Notes: generated by a model from the sequence alone, not told the origin. A stretch of 64,000 nt of DNA from Rhabdophis nuchalis (GCA_039707465.1 CM077645.1:147556503-147620502); one strand, 5' to 3'. Positions 41,067 through 52,569 are shown, numbered from the stretch's first letter. Numbers and translations are program-made.

Positions 41067-43195
41067 CAATTCAATTCACAGGGACTGTTTTCTCAGTGTC
41101 TCTAGTATGCATGCTAATGGAGAATCAGGAAAAGTAGAACAAAGAGTACACTCAAAAGCTACATTCTCACAATATTCCATGCCATTAAGTTTGACATTCT
41201 TTGGTGATGATGATTTGTACATTACACAGTACACTAAGGCAAAAACTACTGCTTACAAATTTCAACTGGGCAAAACATTGAAAGAGGTGCTGGCTCAAGC
41301 AAAGGTCCACTCCTTGAAGCCTTGAGATATCCGCATCCTACCAAGGCTCAACATTCTGTGTAGGGCTTTTCCAGTTTATCTGAGAATGGATGGGAATGTA
41401 TAAGTTATATTTTTACTAAGCTGCTGATGAAGCAAAACAGCTCTATATATGCATATACAGTATATATGTGGAAACAACCATAGAAAACTCATGCCATCTA
41501 TGGAAAGTGTGTTTCTTTTAAGGTGGTGCAAACCCTATTGAAATGGCAATGAACAAGGCTCACATGTTCCTCTGCCCTATAATATAGCTGTGTTGTTATT
41601 GTTGTTGTTCTTGTTATGATAAAATGTGGGAAGCAGGGGAAGAGTTTCAAAAGGGACCCTCCCTAGTTTTACAGAGATGAAAAACAGAGGGGGGGGGGAG
41701 AAATACTTTCAATCTTGTAAGATTGATATTAGCTCTTCAAGGTAGTCCAGGCAAGAAGCACAATCAGGAACATCAACACTATCTCTCTTGTAAGGTTACA
41801 TTAAACAGACTCTTGAGAGACTGAAGCTACCGATCTGCCTCTTATCAGACTGTCGCCATGACTGCAAGTCTTCCTTCTGTTTCCCAAGGTCATTCCCACA
41901 TACCATCACAGCTGGGTACACTCAGTCAGTAGTTGACTTCACATACTGCAGTAGCTTATAGCTTGCGTGACCCTGGCTTTTTAAAGAATGTCCTTCAAGA
42001 TCATGCTTAGCCACGTATCACAATTTTCAGACCATGAAAGCTGCCTCCCAATATGCTAAACTGAACCCAAGCCTGTAAAATTACCACTTTCGGGATGACA
42101 CAAACGTCAAATTCACCAAGTCACATTGCCGTTATATGACGTTTTGTGACGTTTTTCCCATTTGCGGAGCTAGGGTGGGCGTGATATGTGTGTGATGCAC
42201 CCAGGCTGCAGGCCACCAGTTTGACAACCCTGGTGAATGATGTCAACCTTGCCCATTGTAGCTTGTCCAGTAAACTATAACTTATATAAGGTTAAAACAG
42301 ATCTGGGCTATGTCGGTAGACCATAGATGGGAGCAAAGACCAAAAAAACTTCTCTTTGCTACCTTCCATTGGTCAGGTAGATGTTTGCAGCCCAGAACTG
42401 GTCACCCTATGTAAGAAAGCAATAACAAATATGCTCCTTGTAATACATATTCTATTTAATCAATAACTGTTGGAGCAATTACAGAAGCAATGGTCCTTTC
42501 CACTCTCCCTTTTTGTTTACCCTCCCAAGTTCAGAGTAATTTTTGTCACTTCCCCTTTGCTGCAAAGAACTTCAAATCGGCTCACATTAAAGGATGACAA
42601 AAGGTGACACCCTGCCCACAACCTGTTCCAGTTCTCATCCTTACCTCATTATATTTGTTTTCAGAGAGAGAAGAAGGCTTGCTTCCTGGTAAACCTAAGA
42701 CATCGGTGAAATAGTGGTGAAATACCATTGTTTCAGCAGGGAGGCAGAAAAGCCAAGAATCCAGAAAGGGACATGACACAAACAATTACTAAGCATCACT
42801 TTATTTATTTATTTATCACATTTTGACTATAAGGAATGGTCAACAACTCAAGATGGCAATTACACGCATCTGGTAAAAGCCCAGATCTTTTTAAAATGTG
42901 TTGTACTGTATGTATAAAATGGGTGTGGCTCCACTTGAGGTTGCAGCCACCATAATGACTTTTTAACTCCCACACTACCCCTTGTAGATGCCCCTTCTAC
43001 CAGGCAGCTCCTGCATACCTGTGCAAGCACAGGTGAGCTAAAAGTTATTTCAGCAATAGAAGAAATGTAGAAGATTTATGATGGAAATATAATAGATAAG
43101 GCAACAATGCTGGGTTGGTGAAAAGTTGCTTTTGGAGGGGCCCCTAATAGTATCACTGGCACCCATTTGGAAATGGTGGCTAATTACTGAGAATT
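41067..43195. other. Mostly unassigned sequence
   Basis: About 2.1 kb. A segment near 42090-42230 with gtgatatgtgtgtgatgcac and an end ccaccagtttgacaaccctgg looks like a hAT right half, but no left end was found. No gene is recognised. Confidence 0.4.
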
Positions 43196-43199
43196 AAAG

Positions 43200-43345
43200 T
43201 AATAAGTTCTTTCCCACAGGTGCTTTTTCAAGAGGCAACTGGACATTCTGGTTTTTCTTTGAAAGTATTTCTCATCCAAGAAGCTTCTTAGCTATGATGA
43301 ACTTCTTGAATGAGAAATGAAACGTCTTCAAAGACTTGAGATGGG
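43200..43345. repeat. Dispersed palindromic motif (aagaagcttctt type)
   Basis: Contains ggcaactggacattctgg, tttctcatccaagaagcttctt, then the complement aatgagaaatgaaacgtctt. The same phrase appears at 47290-47395 and 61075-61170. At 47.3 kb it lies directly after a Penelope-like RT remnant, so it may be that element's 3' end. Confidence 0.5.
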
Positions 43346-43704
43346 CAGCCACATATATCAAATCAATTATTAATCTTTATAAATAAAAATGTAAAATAGT
43401 TTGTACGAATCCACTAATCTCAAAAACTACTGCACCGATTTACACCAAACTTTCACACAATCTTCACAAGGACTTCCGATAATAGAATATGTACTCATTT
43501 TGTGCCTAGCACATGTGTGTCATGTGCAAGGTACACAAATGTAAAATGTACCCACTGATCAGGTTTTCACCTCCCTGTAACTCCTCCCACCAACATTCAT
43601 TTCCTCAGAAACCTATGACGGCCTCTTAGGGCCAAAAAGGCACTGGGATAGCAAACTCCCAGGTGGCCCATAGAGAGATAGGGGGGGAGAAATACAGTTT
43701 AATA

Positions 43705-44055
43705 AAAGAGAGACTAGGGGAGACATGATAGCAGCCTTCCAATATCTCAGATGTTGCCACAAAGAAGAGGAAGTCAAGCTATTCTCCAAAGCACCTGGGG
43801 GCAGAACAAGAAGCAATGGGTGGAAACTAATCAAGGAGAGAAGCAACTTAGAACTGAGGAGAAATTTCCTGACAGTTAGAACAATTAACCAGTGGAACAG
43901 CTTGCCTCCAGAAGTTGTGAATGCCCCAACACTGGAAGTCTTTAAGAAGATGTTGGATAGCCATTTGTCTGAAATGGTATAGGGCTTCCTGCCTAGGCAG
44001 GGAGTTGGACTAGATGACCTCCAAGGTCCCTTCCAACTCTGCTATTGTATATTGT
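43705..44055 (+). mobile_element. CR1 LINE 3' end inside the Helitron
   Basis: Frame 43725-43982 encodes the CR1 C-terminus: MIAAFQYLRCCHKEEEVKLF, RRNFLTVRTINQWNSLPPEV and VFKKMLDSHLSEM. The 3' end follows: ttggactagatgacctccaa, ggtcccttccaactctgcta and TATTG repeats. The frame is intact for the short piece but lacks RT and endonuclease. Confidence 0.88.
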
Positions 44056-44925
44056 ATTACAGTAGGTAGGTAGATAGAGGGATAGATAGAGAGGGAGAAA
44101 TAAGGTAGGTAGGTAGGTGGATAGATAGGGAGAAACACAGTAGGTAGGTAGGTAGGTAGATAGGGTGATAGATAGAGAGGGAGAAATACAGTAGGTAGGT
44201 AGGTAGGTAGGTAGGTAGGTAGAGGGAGAAAGGAAGAAATATAGTAGGTAGGTAGGTGGATAGATAGGGAGAAATACAGTAGGTAGGTAGCTAGAGGGAT
44301 TGAGAGGGGGAAATACAATAGGTAGGTAGGTAGGTAGGTAGAGGGAGAAAGGAAGAAATATAGTAGGTAGGTAGGTAGGTAGGTAGGTAGGTAGGGGGAT
44401 AGATAGGGAGAAATACAGTAGGTAGGTAGGTAGGTAGGTAGGTAGGTAGGTAGGTAGGTAGGTAGGGGGATAGATAGAGAGGGAGAAATACAGTAGGTAA
44501 GTAGAGGGATAGATAGAGAGGGAGAAATGCAGTAGGTAGGCAGGTAGGTAAATGGGATAGATAGAGAGGGAGAAATACAATAGGTAGGTAGGTAGGTAGG
44601 TAGGTAGGTAGGTAGGTAGGTAGGTGGAGAAAGCAAGAAATACAGTAGGTAGGTAAGGAGAGGGATAGACAGAGAGGGAGAAATACTGTAGGTAGGTAGG
44701 TGTATCGATAGATAGCGAGAAATACGGTAGGTAGGTAGGTAGAGGAATAGAGAGAGAGGGAGAAATACAGTAGGTAGATAGGTAGAGGGATAGAGAGGGG
44801 GAAATACAGTAGGTAGGTAGGTACATAGAGGGAGAAAGGAAGAAATACAGTAGGTAGGTAGGTTGCGGGATAGATAGAGAGGGAGAAATACAGTAGGTAG
44901 GTAGGTAGGTTGGGGGTTATATGGT
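44056..44925. repeat. Compound TAGG/GATA array with a 15-20 bp spacer motif
   Basis: About 20 blocks of (GTAG)n separated by the recurring spacer ggatagatagagagggagaaatacag. Two overlapping long minus-strand frames of PTYLPTYLLYFSLSIY repeats arise from it and are not genes. Confidence 0.95.
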
Positions 44926-45021
44926 GGTTGTGTGTATGTGTGCAGGTGTAGATCTACACACAGATTGGTTGGCCATTTAACCAGACTGGGCCACAGCAAC
45001 GCGTGGCCGAGTATAGCTAGT

Positions 45022-46800
45022 TAAATAATAAAATACTGCTAAAGAGCCCAAGCTCTTTGCTTCACAGAAAACCCAATCATTGTAATTTTAAGAGGGAAGG
45101 CTCTAGAAATAGCTTGCTGTTTACAGTTTACTTTCTGTATCAAGAAGTATAACCAGATAAGATCTTACTTGGATTGTTTACAAATTCCAGACGAGGTTTT
45201 CTACTGTTGAGTTTAACATTCAAAGACGTTTTCTACATTTGTCCCATGCCTTCAAAAAGGAGCTCTTGTATAAAGAGGGGTTGTGAATAGATTAAAATCT
45301 AGATTCGCTTTATTGTTTACCTCATTTATCTTCTGACAGGATTCTATCAGGTTTTGAAAAGCATTACACAAATGAAGCCAATAGTTCTTTTTTAATATTT
45401 ACCCGGTTATATTTGCTCAAGCTATTTATCAATGTTTCAGCGAGAGTATAACTAATTTCCCCAAATAAAACAAGATCAGCATTCTAGAATTTCCATGACT
45501 TTTCTTGAGTATTTTTCTTTATAAACAAATAAAGGAACCAGCCTGGCGGTGTTCCAATTTCTTTGGTGCTTTCTGTTTTGGAAGGATCTGGTACATATTT
45601 TGAATAATGGCACTTATTATATTATGATTAGGAAGGTAGTGTGGATATGGGAAATCTGAACTTCATGAACTGATATTCATGAAAAGATTGTGCAGATAGC
45701 ACGTTAAGTCTCTGGAGCCTGTTAGGATCCAGATGGAAGATGCCAGGATCAAACTAAATATTAGTAAGTTGGAGCTACTATTTGCACCTCTACTTCACCT
45801 GCGTTTGAGCCCATTCGTGCCAAGGGATGTGAATTTGTCATTTTCTTTCTTTGAAAACAGAGAATCGTTTGTGTTTATATATACTAATATATAAGACTGC
45901 AGAAAATAATGCTCAGACAACTGAAAGTAAGTTGGAAAATGAATCACTGCATCTCAATTGTACAACAGGTAATTTTAAACTCTGGAGAGTTCAGGAACAA
46001 ATTGAAGTGGCTCTTCAGATGACATATATTACTTCTCAAAATTAAGTCATCTTGCCCAAATCCATTGCAATGTTCCCTACTCAAGGAGCCCAGAACTTCT
46101 GCCCTGTAGTTCAACCAGGATGGATCCTGATTTTCTTTCTTTCTCGCAGAAATGTAAAAAGTGCAAAAGGTATTTAAAGAGAGAGCATGACTAAAGGGAA
46201 TGAGAAATGTTATTGGAAATGATGAAAATTCCTATTAATATTGGAATCTTTGAGATGTAAATATCTTGGGCTAGTAGTTCTCAGTGAATCTTTAGCCCCA
46301 ACAATCACTCTGTCAAAGAAATTGGATCCCACTATAAGAAAAAAGGACATAAAAATGCTTGCAGGCATTGTTATTCATCGGTTTCAGTAAATTTCAAAGA
46401 CATAAAGCAATAAAGCAATGAATGAAAGCTAACTGGAGCTGAAGCAATGTTCACCACTGTGGGAGCAATTGTTCCCTAAACTAAATAATGAGAGAAAGCA
46501 AATTAGCACAAAACATTATTTTATTTTGGCTGTTAAACCCAAACCTCTCCCAGGGTATTCTAATCTCAGGCTGTGCCAAGATGCTAATTTCCTTTGCATC
46601 AGTATCCTCAAAAGGATACTGATGCCGCTCTGAAATTCCTTCCCTGTTCTCTCCCACCCCATCTCTCGTAAACTGTTGCGGGGTGGGGCTGGGGTGCATT
46701 TGGACTACTAGTGGACAAGGACTGTCAGCTAACCAAGTCAGGGGGCAAAAGTTTTTGATTCATAGGGCATATCTAGGCATTTGTGCATATCTTTCATTCA
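45022..46800. other. Unassigned sequence
   Basis: About 1.8 kb with no recognised element or gene; a short cattcagtcgtgtcc phrase at the right end is BovB-like. Confidence 0.5.
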
Positions 46801-46808
46801 GTCGTGTC

Positions 46809-46890
46809 CAGAGGTGGTATTCAGCAGGTTCTGACCAGTTCTGGAGAACCGGTTTTGAGTAGTTCGGAAAATTGGTAAATACCACCTCTG
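46809..46890. mobile_element. Short hAT MITE
   Basis: An 82-bp unit with perfect inverted ends CAGAGGTGGTATT and AATACCACCTCTG. No clear TSD. Same family as 7622-7712. Confidence 0.75.
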
Positions 46891-46912
46891 AGTGGCCTGT
46901 CCCCATCTATCA

Positions 46913-47270
46913 ACATCTTCAAATGAATAAAATTCACGAGGGAAGAAGAAAACAACACACTAACATTCCTGAATGTTCTCCTCAGCAGAGGCAGTGATGG
47001 TAAGTTAGGAACAGAAGTCTATCACCCACACCAATCAGGTGCTTCACCACCAAGTAACAACCTAACCTCCCACAAGAGAAACTATGTAATAACACTATTT
47101 AAATGAGCATAAACACATTGCAACAACCTTGACATTAGAAAAAGGAAACAGATCATTCTAAATGACATCTTCCAACAAAATGGATACCCATGCAACTTTA
47201 ACAAAAAGTGTCTGATCATTTAACCTAATATAGCATAACCAACACAAGCTGTGAAAAAGATAACATTACC
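46913..47270 (+). pseudogene. Penelope-like reverse transcriptase remnant
   Basis: Translation with frame breaks gives NNTLTFLNVLLSRGSDGK, LGTEVYHP, NYVITLF and RKRKQIILNDIFQQNGYP. This fits the segment after the catalytic core in Penelope-like RTs (FLDV...RD.DG, then the V.TLF.RA region). Stops and gaps make it non-functional. The assignment rests on motif memory. Confidence 0.5.
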
Positions 47271-47284
47271 GTACATCCAAAAGG

Positions 47285-47395
47285 TGCTTTGCAAAAGGCA
47301 ACTGGACTTCGTTTTTCCTTGAAGACGTTTTGCCTCTCATCCAAGAAGCTTCTTCAGGAACTGAAGAAGCTTCTTGGTCAAGAGTCAAGTTCAAC
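47285..47395. repeat. Dispersed palindromic motif after the Penelope-like remnant
   Basis: Contains ggcaactggacttcgttttt, cttgaagacgttttgcctct and aactgaagaagcttcttgg. Related copies lie at 43200-43345 and 61075-61170. Confidence 0.5.
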
Positions 47396-47527
47396 TAGGA
47401 TGAGTAAGTATAGCCATATTTTATTGTGGCCTTTGTATGGTTTTTTTAATTAGCTTTTAGGTTTGTAAGTAAATGAATTTAATAATATTTCAGGCTTGTC
47501 ACTTTCTAACTGTTGAAAAGGGGGTTG

Positions 47528-47838
47528 TAAAGATAAAAGGGGGAATGTTATGTCTAGGTGGCATTCCTTCCCCATGGGAACAGAGAAGATGCCTGCAGCT
47601 GGATGAAGGTGGAGTTCGGAGTCACTGGACTATTGGACTGAGGATTGATTGGCGATTGTGACTCAGGGGGAAAGTTTCATACTTTTGCTTTTATTGGGTG
47701 TAATTCCGGATCCTGTCCAGAGTCTGAATTACACCAAGCCCTTGCCAATTTAATGTGTACCTAATAAATAGACTTTGGAAAGAACATGGATGCCTTGGGC
47801 CTTATTTTTGGGGATATGTTACTTGAAGGTTTGACATA
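47528..47838 (+). mobile_element. LTR retroelement 3' end: polypurine tract plus LTR
   Basis: A polypurine tract (aaagataaaagggggaa, 47530-47545) is followed directly by TGTTATGTC at 47546, an LTR-type start. The candidate ends near GACATA at 47833-47838, a partial inverted match to the start, and holds AATAAA at about 47764. No upstream pol was found, so this is a decayed 3' end or a solo LTR. Confidence 0.45.
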
Positions 47839-48150
47839 TTGCAGATGTAGTAATTCACAACATGTCATTTCTCATTTCAGTTATCAGTATAATATCTATT
47901 ACAGCTTTTTTCTTGATCAGTCATCTCAGCTTAAATTCTATTAGTGTATACTTACAATTTTGTGAAGCTATTTTGCCTCAATATTCATCATGTTGTAATA
48001 ATTTATAGCGTTTAATTAACTTATTTATTTAATAAAACTACGAACTCCTCGGAAATCAAATCACCCACACACCCAACGAAATACACCGCCAACCCTCAAC
48101 CAACCATGCATGCCCCCAATCAGCACTTCAACTCCCAATGACCCTCACCT
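47839..48150. other. Unassigned sequence, hAT target
   Basis: No gene recognised. It resumes at 50072 after the hAT insertion. The acacccaacgaaatacac-type stretch near 48070 resembles Penelope-like 3' sequence but is not conclusive. Confidence 0.4.
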
Positions 48151-50063
48151 CAGTGGTGGGATTCAAATAATTTAACAACTGGCTCTCTGCCCTAATGATT
48201 GACTGGGAAGGCGTGGCCGGGTGGGCATGGCTAACTCAATGTCACTCATCACACCCAGCTCCGCCTCCCAGCCACTCATGTCAAAGGCCTCAGCAAGATA
48301 CAATTTCCCTCTCTATTTATTTACTACTACTGAACATCCAAAATACACTATTTAATCCTATGTATAGACACCATATGTGTACCTACACATTACATGGTAT
48401 AGAGTATATATAGGCACACAAAATATTAGGTACATTAGATGCATTAGGTACTATATATATTGTATGTGCATGTACACACACAAACACACACACCTCTCCT
48501 AAAACTATACACATTCAACCCCTCATACTCAGACTCCACTTTCTGCCATGCATTTAACTATAATGTCTGTTTGAATGACATTACGCACATTTTCAGATTT
48601 ACTCCCCTAGCCTGCACATGACTGTTAGAGCCAGGAGATGTCATGGGCATTGCCAGGAAACTCTGGACAATGAAGAGGGTGGCAGATGGGGGTGGCAGTG
48701 GTCAACAAAAGTGCATGGCTGGGGCCTACACAGCTGCCCTCCCCTTCACCTTAATGAAGCCGATGTTCTCAGTGTACTAGCAGAAGCACTGGTGCATATA
48801 GTTCCCATCTATGCTGGTTGGAGGACACGCCTCTGTGAGAGGAAGACAGCCTGGGTGAACTGGATCCAGATGCTCCCAGGCTCCCCTCGTCTCAGAAGCA
48901 CCAACCTTGCACTCTCTCTCTCTGCTAGCAGCCGCCCATTCTCCCTCTCCCTCCTTGCTGCTGAGCGATCCTGTGTTCCCTGCGGCTGCCATTCCAAAGA
49001 ATGGGGGGAATCTGGGAGGCCAGGCATTCCTACAATCTGACCAAGTGGGTGGGTGAGTGGGAGAGGTGTGAGCCCGGCAGCACATGTTTGCAGCCCCTGC
49101 CTGCCCCCATCTGCAGGCAGCTGTGGCAGGCAAGTCCACACGGGCTGGGATGGGAACCAAGCAGTGGCAGCTCAACTTGGCTCATCATCCTCTCTGCTAC
49201 CAGCTGTGGCAGAAAGAGAAGGGCAGGTGAGAATTGAAGGAGCACAGCCAGCCGTGAAAGCCTAAACTGTCCATCCCGAAGCTGCCGGCAGGGGTGGTTG
49301 AAGCAAGGCGGGGCCTTCAGGGTGCGCTTGGCTTTAAGTTCCCAGCCCTTTCTTTCTAAAACTGCCCAAAATAGGGAGGGGAGGAAGGCCCCCCCCCACC
49401 TGGCCCCTTTGTCCCTGTACATGACAGCAACTTACCAGGTGAGCGACGAAGGAAGGCGAAGGCAGGCAAATGGGGAAGGAACTGGAGAGCAGCTGGGGCG
49501 AAGGCAGGCAAGCCGCAAGTGGGAAAGGATCCAGAGGGCAGTTGGAGTGCGGGTGCCATGTGGTAGGCCAGGGGCAAAGGCAGGCAAGCAGAGAAAGAAA
49601 TGGAGAACAGTTGGGGTGAAGGCAGGCAAGCCACAAGTGGGAAAGGATCCAAAGGGCAGCTGGGGCGCGACTGCCATGTGGTAGGCATGGGCAAAGGCAG
49701 GCAAGCAGGGAAGGATCTGGAGGGCAGCTGGGGCCTGGGTGCCACATGGTAGTCCAGGGGTAAAGGCAGGCAAGCATGGAAGAGCCAGAAAGCAGCTGGG
49801 GCAAAGGCAGGCAAGTGGGGAAGGATCTGGAGGGCAGATGGGCTGCGGGCTGTAGGCTACCTACCGGGTACCGGCGAAGGCTGGTAAGCAAGGCAAGCAA
49901 GCAGACAGGGTGAGACAAGGAGTGGCTATAAGAGGTGGGGTGGTGGGTTGGATAGGACAGGGTGGGGCCAACCAGTGGTGGGATTTGCCTGTTTGCCGAA
50001 CTGCAGAGAATTTTAACAACCGGTTTGCCTGAACTGGTCTGAACCAGCTGAATTCCACCTCTG
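48151..50063. mobile_element. hAT element, non-autonomous, 1.9 kb, with minisatellite
   Basis: Ends CAGTGGTGGGATTCAAATAA and GCTGAATTCCACCTCTG with a perfect TSD CCTCACCT at 48143-48150 and 50064-50071. The interior is GC-rich from about 48650 and includes a minisatellite (49440-49850). No transposase frame. Near the right end a second, partial MITE-like start (cagtggtgggatttgcctg, 49973) suggests a composite. Confidence 0.85.
49440..49850. repeat. Minisatellite with aaaggcaggcaagc core
   Basis: The core ggcaaaggcaggcaag recurs about seven times, each followed by ggaaggatctggagggcagc or a variant. A higher-order unit of about 110-120 bp is visible (tgccatgtggtaggc recurs at about 49554 and 49670). 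Confidence 0.9.
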
Positions 50064-50071
50064 CCTCACCT

Positions 50072-50700
50072 GATATAATCTACCCATCACAAGACACTAA
50101 TCTGATGGGAACCTCCCATCACAAGACCTACTGACTACATGAAGCTCTTATAAGCAAAAGAACACGATCCTGACATCCCCTAAATTCTGCTGAAAATGTT
50201 ACCTAGACTGGTAACAAAGTGTTTGGAAACAAATCCACAACTTCAGAGAATTAAGCTCCACCTCATCTTACACTTGAGCTACTGATACAAATACACTATT
50301 GCAGAACTTAGATTAGACTATATATTTTTTCATTAATCTGCCCACTTCCTCTGTTTGAAAGGGACCTAAGAAAGCTCAACCAGTCTAAATTATTTGATAT
50401 TATCAGCAAATTGGACAACCACACACAGTCATCAAAGAGCACAACCAATGAGTTTGAACTAGATTTTAACATCTGTATAAGGAAAGACTATTTTCTCGCA
50501 ATTCGGTTTAACAATAAGTCTTTCATGCATGTTGAGGTCATTTACTGTGTTCTAAAAGCCTCTCTGTCAGTTGGAAACAGGGCCCTCAAAGAAAGACAAA
50601 GTAAAAAATGTGTTGATAATGCTAACATAAAACTAGGAACTTACAACTTTAGCTTATTGTATAAGAAAATAGACCAGACACAGAAGTCCTCTCAGGCCTG
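50072..50700. other. Unassigned, possibly Penelope-like 3' sequence
   Basis: Starts with tgatataatctacccatcac after the hAT TSD. A 97-codon open frame (50411-50704) has no domain I recognise. Confidence 0.35.
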
Positions 50701-50704
50701 CTGA

Positions 50705-51125
50705 TAAAAGCGCGCACACACTGGGCGGGCCATGTTGCAAGGATGCCAGACCATCGCATCCCTAAACAGCTCCTCTATGGTGAGCTGTCTCAAGGAAAGT
50801 GATCGCAAGGGGGACAAAGGAAGGGATACAAAGACACGTTGAAAGCCTCCGTCAGGTCCCTGGATATCGACACCACCTCCTGGAAAACCCTGGGACAAGA
50901 TCGACCGACATGGCACATGTTGATCCACCAAGGCTGCCAGACATTTGAAAACAACCATAGCACAAGAGAAGCGAGCACTCCGCAAAGCCAGAACTGCAAA
51001 TGCTGCAACAATGGTGCCCACACATGTCTGCCCGCCATGTGGCAGAACATTCTGTGCCCAAATGGCCTTACCAGCCACCCGTGGACACACTGTGGACAGA
51101 TCACAACCTGTTAGATGTCGAGGTC
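50705..51125 (+). pseudogene. LINE ORF2 C-terminal region with a C2H2 motif, frameshifted
   Basis: Frame one (from 50839) reads LKASVRSLDIDTTSWKTLG and QDRPTWHMLIHQGCQTFE; the frame then shifts near 50945 to KTTIAQEKRALRKARTANAA and CPPCGRTFCAQMALPATRGH. This order (RYKD..K.SL..L.ID, DRP.WR...GA..FE, then C..CGR.F.A..GL..H.R.H) is a known LINE polyprotein end; the clade is not certain. The second Zn His position is altered and the frame is broken. Confidence 0.6.
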
Positions 51126-51474
51126 CTCTTCGAATATAATTGGAGAAAGAGAAATGCAAAAGACACAGATAAGATTAGCAAAAAGTTTGGCCGGAATCCC
51201 AACAACTGCTTTGACTTAGGATAGAGAACCTCAAACAGATGAAAATGTAAGAGGTAATTTCCCGTGCTCTAAATCAAACATTAGGAACCAACGGTTATTT
51301 TTAGACTAAGCCTTCATCATGATCATTTGAAGATCAATTATGGATTTGAAATTCTGGGACTATATTCCTCGCAAACACATTCTCTACTATCTAGCTTTCT
51401 ATTGGTAAATAAGTGAATTTGATGGGGTCTTTCAAACTGCTGTTTACAATCATGAGCCACTCAACTTTCAGTTA

Positions 51475-51770
51475 AGATGCTGGATAAAGAATAGGGAAAT
51501 CAGAGTTCACGTCCCACCTTAGGCACAAAACTAACTGGGTGCCTTTGGCTGGTTACTCTCTCTCAGGCTTAGGAAGAAGGCAAGGCAATCCACTTGCAAA
51601 AATGTTGCCAATGAAACTATATAGGTTTGTTCATAAAATCACCAAGAGTAAAAATGGATTTGAAGGACTCGCATCTGCTTCCAATTGGGGTAATAATCTA
51701 GAAGCAGTACATGTTTTTCAACTGTGCACTTGTGATGACAAGACTACCAGAGCTAAGCAGAGTTACTACC
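51475..51770 (+). mobile_element. SINE-like remnant
   Basis: Has ctaactgggtgcctttggctgg, ctctctctcaggcttaggaa and gaaggcaaggcaatccact-like phrases found at SINE ends with tracts such as ggcaatggcaaaccacttctg (compare 59075-59150). Strongly decayed. Confidence 0.4.
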
Positions 51771-51779
51771 CATTTTGAT

Positions 51780-52340
51780 GATTTAATTAGTGCAGCAGGA
51801 ATAACAAGACTACACAGGAAAGAGGTTCTTAATAATCATGCCCTCCTGGCAATTAATGCTGAACTTCCTCAAGTTATGTAAAGAGGTTTGTGATAGGTGT
51901 TTGGCTGGTTCTGAAGGTGCTATGATATATAGCATTTGTTGATATATAATAGTATAATTGATTTAAACTATATCAAGACTTCTTCAAACATTGATTTGTT
52001 GAGTAAGCTAGAATTGAAGTATCAGACAAAATCAAAAACAGCCAAGCATTGTGCTTTAATGAAATGCATCAATCATCCTAGGAAAGAAAAGCATAGTTTT
52101 CATATTGCACATTACTACAGAAGCTGATGCCTTTTTAAATATATATATATATATTTAAGTAAGTAAGAAAAACAAGTTTCAGGCAGAGAAATCCTCAAGA
52201 TGACGCCTAGATCTGGGTAGTGGAGAATTTTTAAAACCTAGGTTGTATCATAAACAAAGCCTTGATGAAACAATGATCGCAGATTCTTCACGAAGTTTAT
52301 GTTCTGTAACGGTGGCACCATCATTATCTCTTGGGAATAT
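51780..52340. other. Unassigned sequence
   Basis: AT-rich, including an (AT)n run near 52141. No element recognised. Confidence 0.5.
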
Positions 52341-52345
52341 ACAAG

Positions 52346-52563
52346 GGCAACTGCAAGAATTGAAATGAAGAAGCGGAGAGCACCACCCCTACCAGTTATT
52401 CCATCCTTTTCTATTGGGAAAGCTGAGAGAGAAGAAAAAATGCCAAGTGCGATTCCTCAAAGTTCATTGCAACAAGAAACAAAAAAGAAAAAGAGACGTG
52501 CTCCTCTTCCACCAACTCCTAAAATGTCAAACAGATTTGAAGAAATGGATAATAAAAGACAAA
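52346..52563 (+). CDS. Candidate host exon, Cordon-bleu family-like (KKRRAP motifs), partial
   Basis: The open frame (codons in phase with the ATG at 52365) reads MKKRRAPPLPVIPSFSIGKA, then QETKKKKRRAPLPPTPKMS. Two KKRRAP-Pro-rich motifs about 40 residues apart are typical of the KRAP motifs of COBL/COBLL1, which follow the N-terminal Cobl domain in these actin-regulating proteins. Possible splice sites are AG at 52344-52345 and GT at 52564-52565, both weak, so the ends are guesses. The rest of the gene is not in view and a retro-derived or chance origin is not excluded. It is the only stretch in the window that resembles host coding sequence. Confidence 0.4.
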
Positions 52564-52569
52564 GTACAA

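Larger units (their letters stand above)
43374..45020 (+). mobile_element. Helitron, non-autonomous, 1.65 kb
   Basis: All three structural signs are present. The 5' end is TC after an A (43373/43374), with the vertebrate Helitron start TCTTTATAAATAAAAATG. The 3' end is CTAG (45017-45020) followed by T. A hairpin with stem GGCCAC/GTGGCC (44989-44994 and 45003-45008, 8-nt loop) ends 8 nt before CTAG. Insertion is between A and T. No Rep/helicase is encoded. The interior carries a CR1 3' end and a TAGG-rich array. Confidence 0.82.

Noticed and set aside
44010..44999. A 329-codon minus-strand frame of Tyr/Leu/Pro/Thr repeats
   Set aside because: It is the translation of the TAGG/GATA array inside a Helitron, and a second overlapping frame gives the same kind of peptide. 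No start context or domain.
46809..46890. An 8-bp TSD for the short MITE
   Set aside because: Flanks GTCGTGTC and AGTGGCCT do not match well enough to claim.
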